A DNA stretch of 64,000 nt from Sycobia sp. Sy_11 (GCA_018907035.1 JACCIC010000226.1:669001-733000), one strand, 5' to 3'; counted from the stretch's first letter, positions 9,637 through 23,518 are shown. Notes: a model not told the origin generated them from the sequence alone. Made by a program: numbers and translations.

Positions 9637-9642
9637 TTTTAT

Positions 9643-10347
9643 GTTTACGGTTAAACTAGTAAAAAAAGAATAAAGTCACCAACAAACTTCTTTACTGCGA
9701 TATAAATTTAGAGAAAAAAAAATCAAGAGAATCACAAAAGAGAAAAACTTAAACTGAACTTATGTGACTGCGTTGCAGCGAGTGTGTTCTTTCAAGAAAA
9801 ATTGGCCTCTTTTAAAGGAAAGTAAAAAAGAGGAAGGGGAAATCAGAGGTGAATGGAAAATCTTGAGTATGATGAAAACACTAATCTCTGCTTCAAAATC
9901 GGGAGGAGGGATATATCTTCTTGCCGCCAATCGAACATCAACCTTTTAGTTCATGATCACAGACCATTGCCTGTCTTTTTTTAGCAACCAATTGGGAAAG
10001 TGATTTCTGTGTGAGCGGTAGGACAACATGAATGTCTTCGATTACGTTCGTCCAATCAGATCATTGCGTTCCCTCTCCTAGATACAAGCATAAGCGTTCT
10101 CTCTAATCAAAGTTCAAACTAAATAAACTGACCTTCCTTCGCCCAGACGCACCTATATTTTGGTTTTTTCACTCAACCAATCGTAAAAGAGGGGCTAAGT
10201 TCGGGAGGCGGAGAATCTTGATATAAAATGAGAATGTGAGCACAAAACTTTACATTTCTTGTCATCACTCCAGCTTCTAAAATAAGTGTATAGAAGTGCA
10301 TAATGTCAAGAGTACGATAATATGAGGTTGTTTTTAGAAAAAATATC
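9643..10347. promoter_or_regulatory. Divergent spacer with CCAAT motifs and a TATA box
   Basis: No ORF of note lies between the polymerase start and the rightward candidate gene at 10348. CCAAT-type motifs occur at about 9980-9992 (AACCAATTGGG), 10050 (GTCCAATC) and 10172 (AACCAATCG). A TATA-like GATATAAAATG at about 10220-10230 on the plus strand lies about 120 nt before the next ATG. The segment may include part of the Polinton terminal repeat, but its partner is outside the window. Confidence 0.4.
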
Positions 10348-10725
10348 TTGAAATATTCGGAAGATAAAGTATTCCTCTGTGACATACAGGGTTTGCAAAC
10401 AAGTAGCCTGCAAAGCTTCATTTTAAAAGAATTTAGTTTGCTGAGTTTAAAAAAAGGTGCACTGCCCACCGTGTACCTCTTTAAGTCACCAATTTCATGG
10501 AGCGAATTGACTTGGAGTGAAAAAAAAACTGTAAACTGGCTGCAACGTGAATATCTTGGAATTGAATGGGATTCTGGCGACATTCCTTATCACCGACTCA
10601 AAAGGACATTAGACATTTGTTGCACTGCAGTGCGAAAATTGTATGTGAAGGGGCGAGACAAGAAGGAATGGTTATCAAACTTTTTACTAAATATGTAAGT
10701 AATTTTCATACTTTTACAAGCATCT

Positions 10726-10774
<49 letters not shown>

Positions 10775-11119
10775 TATACGTTTATTATAATTATTCATCT
10801 TTGTTCATACTTTTTCCTACTTTTTCATACTTTTCTCATACTTTCTCATACTTTCCTCATATTTTTCTCATACTTTTATAATATTTTTTCACACTTTTTC
10901 TAAAAAAAATAATTTAATTCCAGAATTATATCGGATGTGGAGGAGTTGCATTGTCCTTCATTACAATTAATGTAGAGTGAAGGTTCATATGCACTTTCTC
11001 AAAACCATCAATTGTCTAGGAGACATTTACCAATGTGTGCCATCCGTAACGTCTTGATAATACGCACATGGTTACAAAATTATTTGAGTGGAAAGAATGG
11101 ACGAGACGAAATTGGATAA
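10348..11119 (+). pseudogene. Two-exon candidate gene with VFLCDIQG and YVKG.DKKEWL motifs
   Basis: Exon 1 (10348-10694) encodes about 115 residues with CDIQG at residues 11-15, FILKEFSLL, GIEWDSGDIPY near 71-81 and YVKGRDKKEWL at 99-109. A donor GTAAGT at 10695 and an acceptor AATTCCAG ending at 10923 enclose 229 nt containing a TA microsatellite. Splicing keeps the frame into SDVEELHCPSL before a TAG at 10973-10975. In another register, PMCAIRNVLIIRTWL follows to about 11117, so the 3' part seems frameshifted. I associate the motif set with a family of uncharacterised insect proteins close to mobile-element polymerases, perhaps with a nuclease-like fold, but assign no activity. A TATA box and CCAAT motifs lie upstream. 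It may be an accessory gene of the Polinton. Confidence 0.5.
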
Positions 11120-12089
11120 GAATATAATAAAATCTACATTACTATTAAAAAAATTACTAATAAAATGAATTTATAAATCAAATCATAACTTTAAATAATT
11201 TTCCTCTTTTATTATAATAAATATATATTTGATACAGAAAATTTTATTAATTTTCAATAAAATGAATTTATATTATCAACAATATATTCATAAAAAAGTT
11301 ATCTACATAATAAATTGTATATTACCCTAAAAAAAATATTAATAAATAAAATTTATAATAAAATTATAAAAAAATTTAAATATATTTGTTAATCATATAC
11401 ATTATTATAAATTATGAGAGAAGGGATAGGTTTTTGGATATTAAAAAAAAAACAGTTTCCTTTAAATACTGTGTTATTTATTATAATACTGTAAAGTATA
11501 TTAATAAACTACATTCATAAAATTTTAATTTTATTTTTTATTCCTTTAAAACTAAATATATTTGTAAAAAAGTTATCTGCATAATAAATTGTATATTAAT
11601 AAATAAAATTTATATTAAAATCATAAAAAAATTTAATTATATTTGTTTATTAATTAACAATTTTTGTATTTAAAACTTCTAACATGTATATATATATATA
11701 TATTTTTATATTTTAACTTCTAAAATATTATAAGTAATACATTTACTTATAGGGATAAATAGATAAAAAACAGATTCCTTTAAATAGTGTTTTATTTATT
11801 ATACTATTATAAAAGTATATTAATAATTACATTCTTAAAATTTTCATTTTATTGTTTATTCTTTTAAAACTAAACATATTTTCCACTTATTTAATATATA
11901 TAATCAAGTTTTATAATTATATTATAAATAATATAAGATTAAGGAAAGGTGATTGAATAATAAAAAAAAGATTTTATTTTTATTTATAATAATATATATT
12001 TTTTTTATTTATTATTTCTATTATATTCATATTACATTTATATCTATTTTTTTTTAATTTTGTCTATGATAGTATAATTTCCTCAGCAA
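11120..12089. repeat. AT-rich tandem duplication, no gene
   Basis: Two diverged copies of an AT-rich unit of about 270-330 bp can be aligned. The text 'aaaaaagttatct.cataataaattgtatatta' occurs near 11293 and 11566. The text 'gggata...cctttaaata.tgt.ttatttatta' occurs near 11423 and 11752. A partial third copy may begin near 11942. No open frame is worth reporting. Confidence 0.5.
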
Positions 12090-12647
12090 TTATTTTTGGC
12101 TTCTCCTTTTCATTTTGCTACGGCTGCTGCGACTACTGCAACTGCTACTGCTGCTGCAGCTACGACTCCGACTGCGGCTAAATCTTTGCGATGTAGATGT
12201 GTATAAATAATATAAATAAATAATAAAAAATGAATTAAATAATAAATATAAATAATTATGAAATAAATAATGAATAAAATGAAATAAATAAATTGAAAGA
12301 AATGAAATAAAATAAATAACGAAATGATATAAATTGAAATAAATAATGAAAGAAATAACAAAATGAATACATAAATAATAAATATAAATAAATAAAGAAT
12401 TTTTTTCCTTACACTTAAATGACTCCAGGGGTTTCTCGATCTTCACGGCGTACTTCAAACACGTCACCATTGCCTCCAATTTTTGGAGGGATATTTCCAT
12501 ACTAATTTTCTCACGCCGATGCGTCTTCTCCGAGGAGCCGAATAGACGATGTATTTTCGTCATTGATTTTCGCGGCACCTTCTGCGAGACTGGTGGCGTT
12601 TGCTTCCCCATGGCCTTGCCAACAATTTTCCCTGCTTCTACTCTCAT
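12090..12647 (-). CDS. Hypothetical basic protein, possibly two exons with an Arg/Ser-rich tail
   Basis: From ATG 12645-12647 about 80 residues are highly basic and non-repetitive (KIVGKAMGKQ, KVPRKSMTKIHR, EKISMEISLQKLEAMV, IEKPLESFK). The following AT-rich stretch (about 12190-12410), which translates to Phe/Tyr/Ile runs, looks like an intron: a GTAAGG donor occurs at its start and AG acceptors at its end. Beyond it one frame reads FSRSRSRS then Ser/Arg repeats and KMKRRSQK, and an alternative frame gives Ala/Val repeats. A basic body plus RS tail would suit nucleic-acid binding, but I do not recognise the gene. CCAAT motifs and a TAAATA box lie upstream. Confidence 0.35.
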   Translation of the reverse strand: MRVEAGKIVGKAMGKQTPPVSQKVPRKSMTKIHRLFGSSEKTHRREKISMEISLQKLEAMVTCLKYAVKIEKPLESFKCKEKNSLFIYIYYLCIHFVISFIIYFNLYHFVIYFISFLSIYLFHFIHYLFHNYLYLLFNSFFIIYLYYLYTSTSQRFSRSRSRSCSSSSSCSSRSSRSKMKRRSQK

Positions 12648-13740
12648 TTTGATGATGAAGGAAGCTGCAGGAAGATGACTAAAATCAGCTTTCCTCTGCG
12701 GTATTTAGAGCAATTTCAAAGTAGCAGTGGAAGGAAAAGCCTTCTTTCATTGGTTCAAAAAAATCTTCTCCTTCATTTTCCATAGCTCAAAAAATGTTTT
12801 CTCATTGGTTGACTAAGTTTCCAATCTTAGCCTTTCCCTTCTCAATCCCTTCCTAAAATTACAAATAATACGAAAGTAACATTGCAAGAAATTCATTTCC
12901 CATTCCCACTCATCTATCTCGATTTATATAGACTCTATTTTATCACCACACGATAAACAATCATGGTAAAAAATAAGGTCATTTCGGAGACGATTCAAAA
13001 AATGTCAAAATTACTGTAGCCATCCATTCAGTTTCGTAAGAAATATGTTACTGTTCATTCTATATAAATATGTTTACAAAAGCAAATGAGAGACTTGGAA
13101 AAGGATTTCTCGCTTTCGGTTTCCTCATACATCTCTTCCTCCCTATAATAATAAACATCTAAACACCTATAACCGGTAGCAGTAAACTGATTATCAAAGT
13201 CATAAAAACGTATACCTGTGTAGCGGGTACGCTCACTGCCCCCCCCCCTTCACCCCTAGCGCACTGATGCGGTCTTGTATCCATAGAGGGGGGGGGGTCC
13301 CTTTCACTTTTCTTTCGAGTGGAAATGGGTCTGTGAATGATGAGTTTTCCAATGCTATATAGCTACAAGAAAAGGTCGTTGCCGAGAAGCTTCGTCGAGT
13401 GAAAATATACAAAATAAACTTGTCGATAATATACGTAACCAATATGCATAGAATCTTACATCGTATTCAAAGCGTATGTGGAACGTTTTTGCAACTTACG
13501 TTCTCATCACGCAAATAACCTTAATGCTAATGGCATGGTCATAATTTTGTTATTGGTAGACCACATATAAAAAAAATAGAAGAAAACAAATAAAACAGTA
13601 AAACTAAAAGCTATAGGCATAATGACACATCTCAAGGTGCACTGCCCGCTCCTCCAGGCACTGCTCGATTCGAAAGGAACCTTGAGTAATTCATTGGTGT
13701 GACGTCGGATGGGATACTGGCACAATTTTGAGGAGTGGGA
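12648..13740. other. Intergenic sequence, no gene recognised
   Basis: The first 200 nt hold two inverted CCAAT motifs (CATTGGTT near 12748 and 12803) that could serve the minus-strand gene at 12.6 kb. Poly-C/poly-G runs occur at about 13240-13300. Nothing else is supported. Confidence 0.4.
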
Positions 13741-13774
13741 GTGTGCCAGAATGAATGTATACGTTCTGGCACAC
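13741..13774. repeat. Perfect 11-bp inverted repeat (hairpin)
   Basis: GTGTGCCAGAA at 13741-13751 and its exact complement TTCTGGCACAC at 13764-13774 flank a 12-nt loop. Degenerate direct copies (GTGTCAGAATG, GTGCCAGTGTGCC) follow to about 13811. Confidence 0.7.
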
Positions 13775-14424
13775 ATTTTGCTGTGTCAGAATGCCTATGT
13801 GCCAGTGTGCCTATAGCCTACCTACTAATTGAATAATTTATGTTGCACAGATTCGTATGTTTTACGGTATGCTCATTGTATTCTAAAGGTTATGGCCATT
13901 GCGTCAGTCGTGTGCACTGACTAATTATCCTACCCGGGAACCTTGCAGCCTATCTACCGGCAGTTCGTTGACTCCCATCATTTGGGCGTGCTATTACAGG
14001 GCTCCTGAAGTCTATCCATTGCCGGAACCAGGTGATTGGGGACCTAACTGCCGCACTAATAAAGAGCTTCAAGGCAGTTGATTCGTTGATTTCGCGAGAG
14101 CTCTCGGTGTTCTTCATATGTACATTTAAGTATATAGCTTTAAGTTAACTCTCTTTGTGTGTATAAAACATAATTATTGTTGCGTTATTTGAATTTAGAT
14201 GTAACTTTATTTACGTTAACTACATATTGTGCATTTTGTTTGTTTGTGTAATAATATTTAGAATCATTAGTAATAATAATAATTTTAATTAGATTTTGCT
14301 GGTAACAGACTTTTTCTCTACTTGCAGCTAGAGTTTTTTAATGCTGTTAACCATTAGTTTCATTTGATTAATAAATAAATATAAATTTCTTTTATGAATT
14401 GTTAATTTACTTCTTTCATTTAAA
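13775..14424. other. Non-coding sequence, possibly LTR-like
   Basis: No gene is seen. A GC-richer segment (13890-14120) with CACTAATAAAGAGC followed by TTCGCGAGAGCTCTCGG has the look of an LTR R/U5 region, but no paired LTR, primer site or clear TG...CA ends could be defined. Confidence 0.2.
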
Positions 14425-14600
14425 GCAATCTGCAACTGAAGCACACCGGCTACTCATAGAAGCATATGATGATGTCAAATTGAGTGACAGAAGTTGTTGG
14501 AAGTGATTCCAAAAATTAAAAGTGGTGATTTTGACGTGGGGAATAAAACACACAGCGAAAGGTCCAAAGTGTATGGTGATACAGAATACAATACATTTTT
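14425..14600 (+). pseudogene. Mariner-family transposase fragment (N-terminal domain)
   Basis: Translation gives SATEAHRLLIEAYDDVKLSD, then C-W-K, an in-frame TGA, FQKLK, and after a one-base shift KSGDFDVGNKTHSERSKVYGD. This is the second helix-turn-helix half of a mariner transposase DNA-binding domain (compare the family pattern 'W...F..GDF...D..R.GRP'). Only about 60 residues remain; no catalytic domain or terminal repeats are found. It is unrelated to the two better copies at 16 and 52.8 kb. Confidence 0.7.
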
Positions 14601-15994
14601 ATTTCTTTATAAAAAATGGCGGAAACTTATTTCTACGCCCAATATAATTATTGCATTGGTAAGTCACACGTCAACAAATGTATATATGAAATAAATAAAA
14701 AGAAGCCTAAATCGAAGTTGAATTCTCAAGTTGTTTATTAATATTTATATGTATTGAACTTGTTCTAGGATTTTTTTAGAAAATCATTCATGGCTGGTTT
14801 GGTTGCCATCTAATGGTAAAAATATTAAATTAAGTATCTTAATGTTTAAGACTTATTATCATGCATTAAAAAGGTTACATATAACAAACCCGATTCTGTG
14901 TGAGTGGATCTGTATATTAATAAAAAATTTATCAAACTATGTATAGAATACGGCAATAAAAAAAACAAATGCACAAAAAGTGTGAAGTTTTTATTGTCAA
15001 AAAATTTTACGATTTTTTTCTGTTGCAAACTTGAATGATGAATTATGGAAAATATTAGGTTATTATAATTACTATTTTAACATTCTTAAACGCTTATCCG
15101 CAAATCTCTGTAAATTTCCATTCGTCCCTACCCAACGGGTTACCACGACGGAAACCGTTGGCGACTCTAGCGTAATAAAGGATCAATACAACCACGGCAT
15201 CGAGACAACCATCCCTTACTATGCGTTGTAGAATCTCAACCATCTCCACTCGCCACCACCCCCAACCTTAAAGTAGCGCTAAATACAGAGATTAATTAAT
15301 TAAACATATATAGCTTGAGAGCCTCGTTCTCTCTACATCGTCCTCTCTCTCGCTTTTTCCTCGAGCACCTCTTAAAAAGCATAATATCTTAAAATCATTC
15401 TATGCCCTCTCGTAGGGCAAGTTAACCCTCTGTGGATCGGTACACCCACCTCTTTCTCCATACCCTCCATGACTGTATTTGCGAAGCGCATGCAAATCTA
15501 TGCGCATCCTTTATAGCGAAGCCGCGGGATTAACGAAGAGCAAGAGGGGAGGCAGAGGAAGCGCAAGTTGGCACATGGGCCCGTGGACACACACACACAC
15601 ACACACACTCAAAGGAATTGTATAATTCCTCGACGCGGCTGGAACGCATGCAATTTATGAATAATTAATATCGAGATTTGGCATGTGTTACACGGCTTCC
15701 GATTAAGACGTTATGTTTCGAAAGAGCGTCTGCCGCTTGTATTTTTCGGCAAAAATGTGATTTTCAGTGTCTCTTCAATGTTTTTTTTTCTTATTCATAT
15801 ATGGTTTATTCTCTCTCTCTCACTCATTTTTATCTATCTTTTTCTTTCCATAACCTTTTATCTTTGAAAATCCGAGAACAAAACATGTTTCTTTTTTTTT
15901 TGGAAAACTTTGAGACAATTACATTCACTCCAAAGACGAGTAAGTACTGTTAAAATGCATGATCGAAATACGAGGAGAAATACGTGAATTGATA
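14601..15994. other. Non-coding sequence with a short CA microsatellite
   Basis: AT-rich to 15030, then more balanced and pyrimidine-rich. (CA)n lies at about 15589-15608. No gene or recognisable repeat is supported. Confidence 0.4.
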
Positions 15995-16672
15995 AGTTTC
16001 CGGTCTGACCAAGAGATGGCGCCACTAGGCCTACTTTGAGGTGGCGTTCTATAGTATCATCCTTAGATAGCTTGTAGCTATAGTTTCAGTCTGATCGCCA
16101 TGTCAGTTTAAGTTTGAGAGCACACTGAACAAGACGCCTCTGTGTTTTTCGTAAAAATGGAAAAGCTGGAAAATCGTGCTGTCATCAAATACTTTTATTT
16201 GAAGGGATGAACGGCAAAGGAAATTAAAGAAGAAATGGACTCAACACTTGGGACATCCTCCCCATCATATTCAACTGTTAAGCAGTGGGCTTCCGAGTTT
16301 AAAAAGGGTCGTGCGAGTACCTCTGATGAGCCTCGCTCAGGATGCCCCATTGAGGTCACAATTCCAGATATGATCAAAAAAATCTATCAAATAGTGCTGA
16401 AAGACTGCAGATTAAAAGTGCGTGAGATAGATGAGACCTGTAAGATGTTATATGAACGTGTAGACAATATTTTGTACCAACATTTATATATGGAAAAGCT
16501 CTGTGCAAGATGGGTGCCGCGATTGCTAACAGTCGACCAAAAATTGATTCGAAAGAACATTTCTACCGCCAAATTAGCGTTGTATAAGCGTAATCCAAGC
16601 AAATATAAAGCAAATCTCGAAAATGGGCAAAATACTCTGAGACACGTCGATGTTTTATATGGCAATTGTTAA
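15995..16672 (+). mobile_element. Mariner copy A, 3'-truncated
   Basis: The left part, from TTGATAAGT at about 15992, aligns with the minus-strand copy at 52.3-53.26 kb through the 5' UTR and transposase. The frame starts at ATG 16157-16159 with EKLENRAVIKYFYLKG, has a TGA at 16208-16210, then DSTLGTSSPSYSTVKQW, DEPRSG, CARWVPRLLTVDQK and LYKRNPS near 16600. Homology stops there and the rest to 16672 is unrelated, so the whole DD34D catalytic domain is missing. The family is one I associate with ant genomes. It is a dead fragment. Confidence 0.88.
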
Positions 16673-19160
16673 ACAATTCAAATGTTAAAGAAAAGGATAT
16701 ATTATTAATTTTACGAACAGAAGGAAGTAACACGATACATTTAATTTTATAAGTATACAACTTACTGTCGGTTTCCTCGTTTCTTGTAATTTTAAGTTTA
16801 AAGATCCCATACAATATATATAAAACTTTCAGTTCAATGTTTCCGATAACGCTGTTGATTCTCTGACAAAATTGAATTCTAATAAAAGTATAAGTGACAG
16901 TTATATTTCCGTAATCGAAATAGTAGCAGAATGAATAATTCTATCAAGCAAGATCGATTTCGTTCTCCTTGAAGAATAAAATGTTACACAATTCGAGGAC
17001 AGGGCGACTAAAATCGATGGTACAGAAATTGGCCCATTTAAAAATATTATATGCTCCTCCTTCTCTATGATGTGTGAAAGCGTTCCTTTGGATTCGTCCT
17101 CTTATCACCACGTTCGTTGAGCTTAATCGAGGATAAATTAGGGAATGGGTATCGAGCACAATGAGCAGCCATTAAAAATGATACTTTTATCAAATTATAA
17201 TGATTAATCTTGATATTGCGAAATCGTGTAGATGTATATATCACTGATGTTATACATCTGTTATACTTTCTTACATATGGCGAAATCAGTGAACGAGGTA
17301 CACACGTGCGTTTTTACGAATTGCGCTTGCACATCACTAGGGAAAATTGATGGAGTAGAGAGGCTAATGTGTGTGCTATTTTGGATTCCATGGAGATTAA
17401 GGGATCGTATATATCTATAGCTCGAATTTCTGTATGTTTATTACTATACTGTTTTAAAATAGCCTGATACATCAAAAGATTTGTAACAGTTTATGCATAT
17501 AGTATAGTTCGGGAGAAGTAGTCGTGCTTAATGTTTTAGATAGTGCTGGTAATTTATAGAGATTTTTAGATGTAATCTATATTAATAACTATTAAGAGCA
17601 CATTGATCTTTTCTCCTTACTTGCCACGAGTCTGGGACCTGTAAAACAAAGAATAAATAATATTGTACGTATATAATATATTAATCATCGATATTCTAAA
17701 ATATTTTACAAGCCTACTATGATGCTTTGCATCATTAAACATGTATAATATAAATGTATTATATTATGTTAAATGCACAACCATTCATAGGAGAAAAACT
17801 TTTTTGTTTATATTTTACTAAATTTTTGCAAATCCAAAAGTTTAACTAACATTTTTGTTGAATGTATAGCGGTATTTGTATATACCACTATAGTGTAATT
17901 TAAATGTAATTAAGGACTAAGAAAAACCCAGACTGCGCATCAGTCTCAAGTACATTAGGATTTAGGTATAAATGGAGAATTTTCCTGTGTGTTTGTTCCT
18001 GTACTATGCTCGTGCGAACCTATAATGCCGAACAGGTATAAACCTTCATAGTTTTTGAGTAACTTAAAAGCAGTGCGCATTTCTGCCTTAGTTAGTTGAT
18101 ATATCGAAGCGAACGTGTAAGCATTGTATTAGCCTTTAGCGAGTTGCTACAATTTTTAAGATTTGTTTTCTTTTGTACTGTATTAAATATTGTTAATTTA
18201 AACTTAAATAAACTTGCACTGATAAATCTGTTTTATATTTATTTGATTGAATTAAATATTTAATAATTTTATATCTTTAATAGAATAAAACTGTGCCTAA
18301 AGAGAGCTGCAAATTATTTATAGAAACGTAAGCTGGAAAATTAGTATCCTTGGCTTAATTCCTCATCGCCTTCAGCTAATTTGCATTATTAAGTTTGTTA
18401 AAATATTCGAATATCTGAAAAACCGATTTAACTAAAATATTAAAAATTCCTTTTTAAACGATAAAGTAATTAGTGTCAGACCCTTTCGAAAAGATAATCG
18501 GTCTTTACGACATTGAAAGGCTTTTCAGTCGCATCTCGTGATCATAAAATGTTTATTTTGTTTCAATAATATAATAAATGTAAAATATATGGGTCTCTAA
18601 GTTCTTTAAATTCTATTTTAAATCTAAAATTCGTTCCTCAGTCTTAAAATTTTATCAATGAAGTACTACAAGAAACATAATGAAGTAAAGTAAAAAACAA
18701 TTGCAGTCACTAAAATTTTACTCCAGCTAAGAGGTTTCGAAATAAATTAAGTTCAAAAGAAATAAGTTTATTCTTTTAAAATTTCTTCGTTATACTGTAA
18801 GACGAAAGAGTTTTTAATATTCTATTTGTATTACTGTTTACAGCGATTAGAAAAGTTTTTTATTATATAATATAATGTATGGGTTTGAATCTTAAAATAA
18901 ATGAACGAACTTCGCAATTGATATAATCAAACATTTAAACAGTATAGTGCGCTGATCGAGGCATTGATCCAAAAGTTGAAAATGAAATTGAAATTCTATT
19001 AGTCGATAAGTAAAATATAATATGCTTTATTTGTAAAATATTTAAAAAATCAGAAATTTTTGAATTTTTGAAAAGAAAATATCACCAGGGGAAGGGATAT
19101 TTTTCCTCAAGAGGGGAAATTGCCTTATTAGCAGAAATAACCATATACCGATACCCATAA
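16673..19160. other. Non-coding sequence
   Basis: AT-rich, with no gene recognised. A segment at about 17870-18235 (GCGCATCAGTCTC, GTATAAACC, GTGCGCATTTCTGC, then AAATAAAC) could be promoter- or LTR-like, but neither ends nor partner were found. Confidence 0.35.
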
Positions 19161-19272
19161 TGGAGACTAGCACGTTTCAAATAATTCTATAGAAGACTAG
19201 CGCATTCCAAACCTTTCAGTGAAAACTAACACAAATCATTTTTTTGCACAGAAGACTATCGGAGTTCATAAG
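19161..19272. repeat. 30-bp minisatellite with AGACTAGC core
   Basis: Four diverged units of 29-30 bp share GA(A)GACTAGC(A/G)C: GACTAG at 19165 and 19195, AACTAA at 19224, GACTAT at 19254. Inverted copies of the core occur at about 19304-19318, 19361-19374 and 19391-19402. Confidence 0.55.
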
Positions 19273-19364
19273 TGTGCGTCGCATACGACACATGACTGAG
19301 CCGTGCTAGTTTTCGTCGGAGAGTCAGCGGAACACGCAACCATTCGCCGAGGAATTGAAACGTG

Positions 19365-22014
<2,650 letters not shown>

Positions 22015-22053
22015 GTCGCTTAATCGTGAGCGAATCGGCGTTTCGTTAATTAT

Positions 22054-22109
22054 ACTGAATGAGAAGAACCGATGTCGAATGCGGGGCGATTAGTCGCCTT
22101 TATATATAA
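22054..22109 (-). promoter_or_regulatory. Core promoter of the secreted-protein gene
   Basis: On the minus strand TATATATAAAGG (about 22108-22097) lies 85-95 nt upstream of the ATG. The arthropod initiator pentamer TCAGT occurs at 22058-22054, somewhat further from the TATA box (about 50 nt) than usual, so the true start may be nearer 22075. Confidence 0.55.
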
Positions 22110-22811
22110 GTAGAACAATTTGATCAGGTTCGCGTCGCGCTGCGGGTTTCCGGCCGGATGCGCTGCGGCCGTAGAAGATCGGTCCGTATAATATTGATTT
22201 AGCATTGCTTTGTACAATAGACTTTTGCAGACGAACCAAGCGAAATAAATCAGGGACAAGTTTTGATATGGGTAATTTCTAATTTCGTTGCACCCATGAA
22301 TATGAACTGTCTAAAAAACGCTTAGGCCACGTCATACGCATCATCTTGCAAAGTAGATACAAATTGATCGCCGACTTACACAATAGACTTCCACATCGGA
22401 CTCAAAATATATTTTCCTAATGTAGACTTTTGCTTATATTAGCATCATTGATATGGTTAAAAATAAATACAATTCAAAAAGCAACTTCACGTTAAAAGCA
22501 ACTTATTTATATATACCTATACGACTGCGGAGAATATTGTTTAACGAGTAATTTGTGTGTGTTCGATTTCAAGTCATTGTTTTTATCGGGCGACCAATTC
22601 TTCATTCAAATTTTTGCAATGCTTGCGTAATCCTCTCCAGTGCGCTCATTCAATTGATCCTCATTATACACATTTAACAAATTTGCTCTGTAAACCTTTT
22701 GAAATAAATTCCAAGCTAATTGTAACCGGCTTTTAATCACGGTTTTGGAAAATAATCGAATCTTATTATTAATAATTGTTATTTCGTAATAAATTTGTAT
22801 TTAATTAATCG

Positions 22812-22813
<2 letters not shown>
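22110..22813. other. Upstream flank, non-coding
   Basis: A GC-rich patch (22120-22200, with GGCCGGATGCGCTGCGGCC) upstream of the promoter, then AT-rich sequence. No gene seen. Confidence 0.4.

Positions 22814-22853
<40 letters not shown>
22814..22853. repeat. (TA)n microsatellite
   Basis: About 20 TA units, ending directly at a mariner-like terminus. Confidence 0.9.
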
Positions 22854-22855
<2 letters not shown>

Positions 22856-23010
22856 ATATGATCAAATTTGAGCCGGACTGGTGCATTTCAACTCCGCGTA
22901 AACTGAATCGGTAAAATTTTTTTCTCTATATTGGTATAACCCTTCTTGATGTCCGTGTGAAATTTCAACGCCATACCTCCACTAGTATGTGTCAACTGTT
23001 TTCTCATTAT
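22854..23010 (+). mobile_element. Probable mariner-type terminal fragment
   Basis: CCATATGATCAAATTTGAGCC followed by GGACTGG immediately after TA resembles the terminal inverted repeat and 5' UTR of a mariner subfamily common in insects (from memory). No transposase frame follows, and the right end is undefined. Confidence 0.35.
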
Positions 23011-23239
23011 TTTTATCAGTCTTACAGTCTTTATAATATAATATATTTTTTCTTATTAGATTAAGGAAAGAATCCTCGATGTACTATTAGTAGAAGTATA
23101 TATGTTATTTTTACAAAAGAGCGCATGATCTTAATGAGATTGAAAACATTTTTATATATTATTCAAGAATATTTTACTATACTGTAAATCTTTTTTTAAT
23201 ATCAAACATCTTTAGACAAATAAAATCTGATTTTCAATT

Positions 23240-23460
23240 AATACACGAAACTTCGCGTGAAAGTCGTCGACAAACATCTGAACATCGTATTCTACCGACT
23301 CACCTGGACATCGTGTTCTACCATCCGAACACAAAACTACCCGTGAAAGTTGTTCTGACACACTAGGGCATCGTGTTCTACTGTCCGAATACGAAACTAC
23401 CCATGGAATTCGTCCCCGTTTGGATATCTGTTTCTACCACCCGAGCACGACATTATGATC
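23240..23460. repeat. 60-bp minisatellite, about 3.5 units
   Basis: Units of the type 'CCGAACACGAAACTACCCGT / GAAAGTCGT...ACACCTGG / ACATCGTGTTCTACC' repeat every ~60 bp. The same unit is found, in both orientations, at 55.83-56.22 kb. Confidence 0.65.
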
Positions 23461-23518
23461 TGTAGTATCCGACTGTATTATAAAAATTATAGTATTGTAG
23501 TAATACATACAGCTGCAT

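Larger units (their letters stand above)
1..9642. mobile_element. Polinton/Maverick (adintovirus-like) element, partial and decayed
   Basis: A self-synthesising DNA transposon or endogenous virus is recognised by its gene set: penton-like protein, adenain-type protease, PLA2-domain protein, packaging ATPase, retroviral-type integrase with chromodomain, and protein-primed type B DNA polymerase. The virion block reads left on the minus strand, the ATPase-to-integrase block reads right, and the polymerase reads left from about 9.64 kb. No double-jelly-roll major capsid gene is seen; it may lie left of the window or be deleted. I could not identify terminal inverted repeats: one lies off the left edge, and the right end is uncertain between 9.65 and about 12.9 kb. 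The copy is dead, since the ATPase and polymerase contain stops and frameshifts. Confidence 0.93.

Noticed and set aside
15031..15231. Short plus-strand ORF of 66 codons
   Set aside because: No motif, no splice signals, and its length is expected by chance.
17870..18235. Solo LTR
   Set aside because: TATA-like and polyadenylation-like words are present, but there are no TG...CA ends, target duplication or second LTR.
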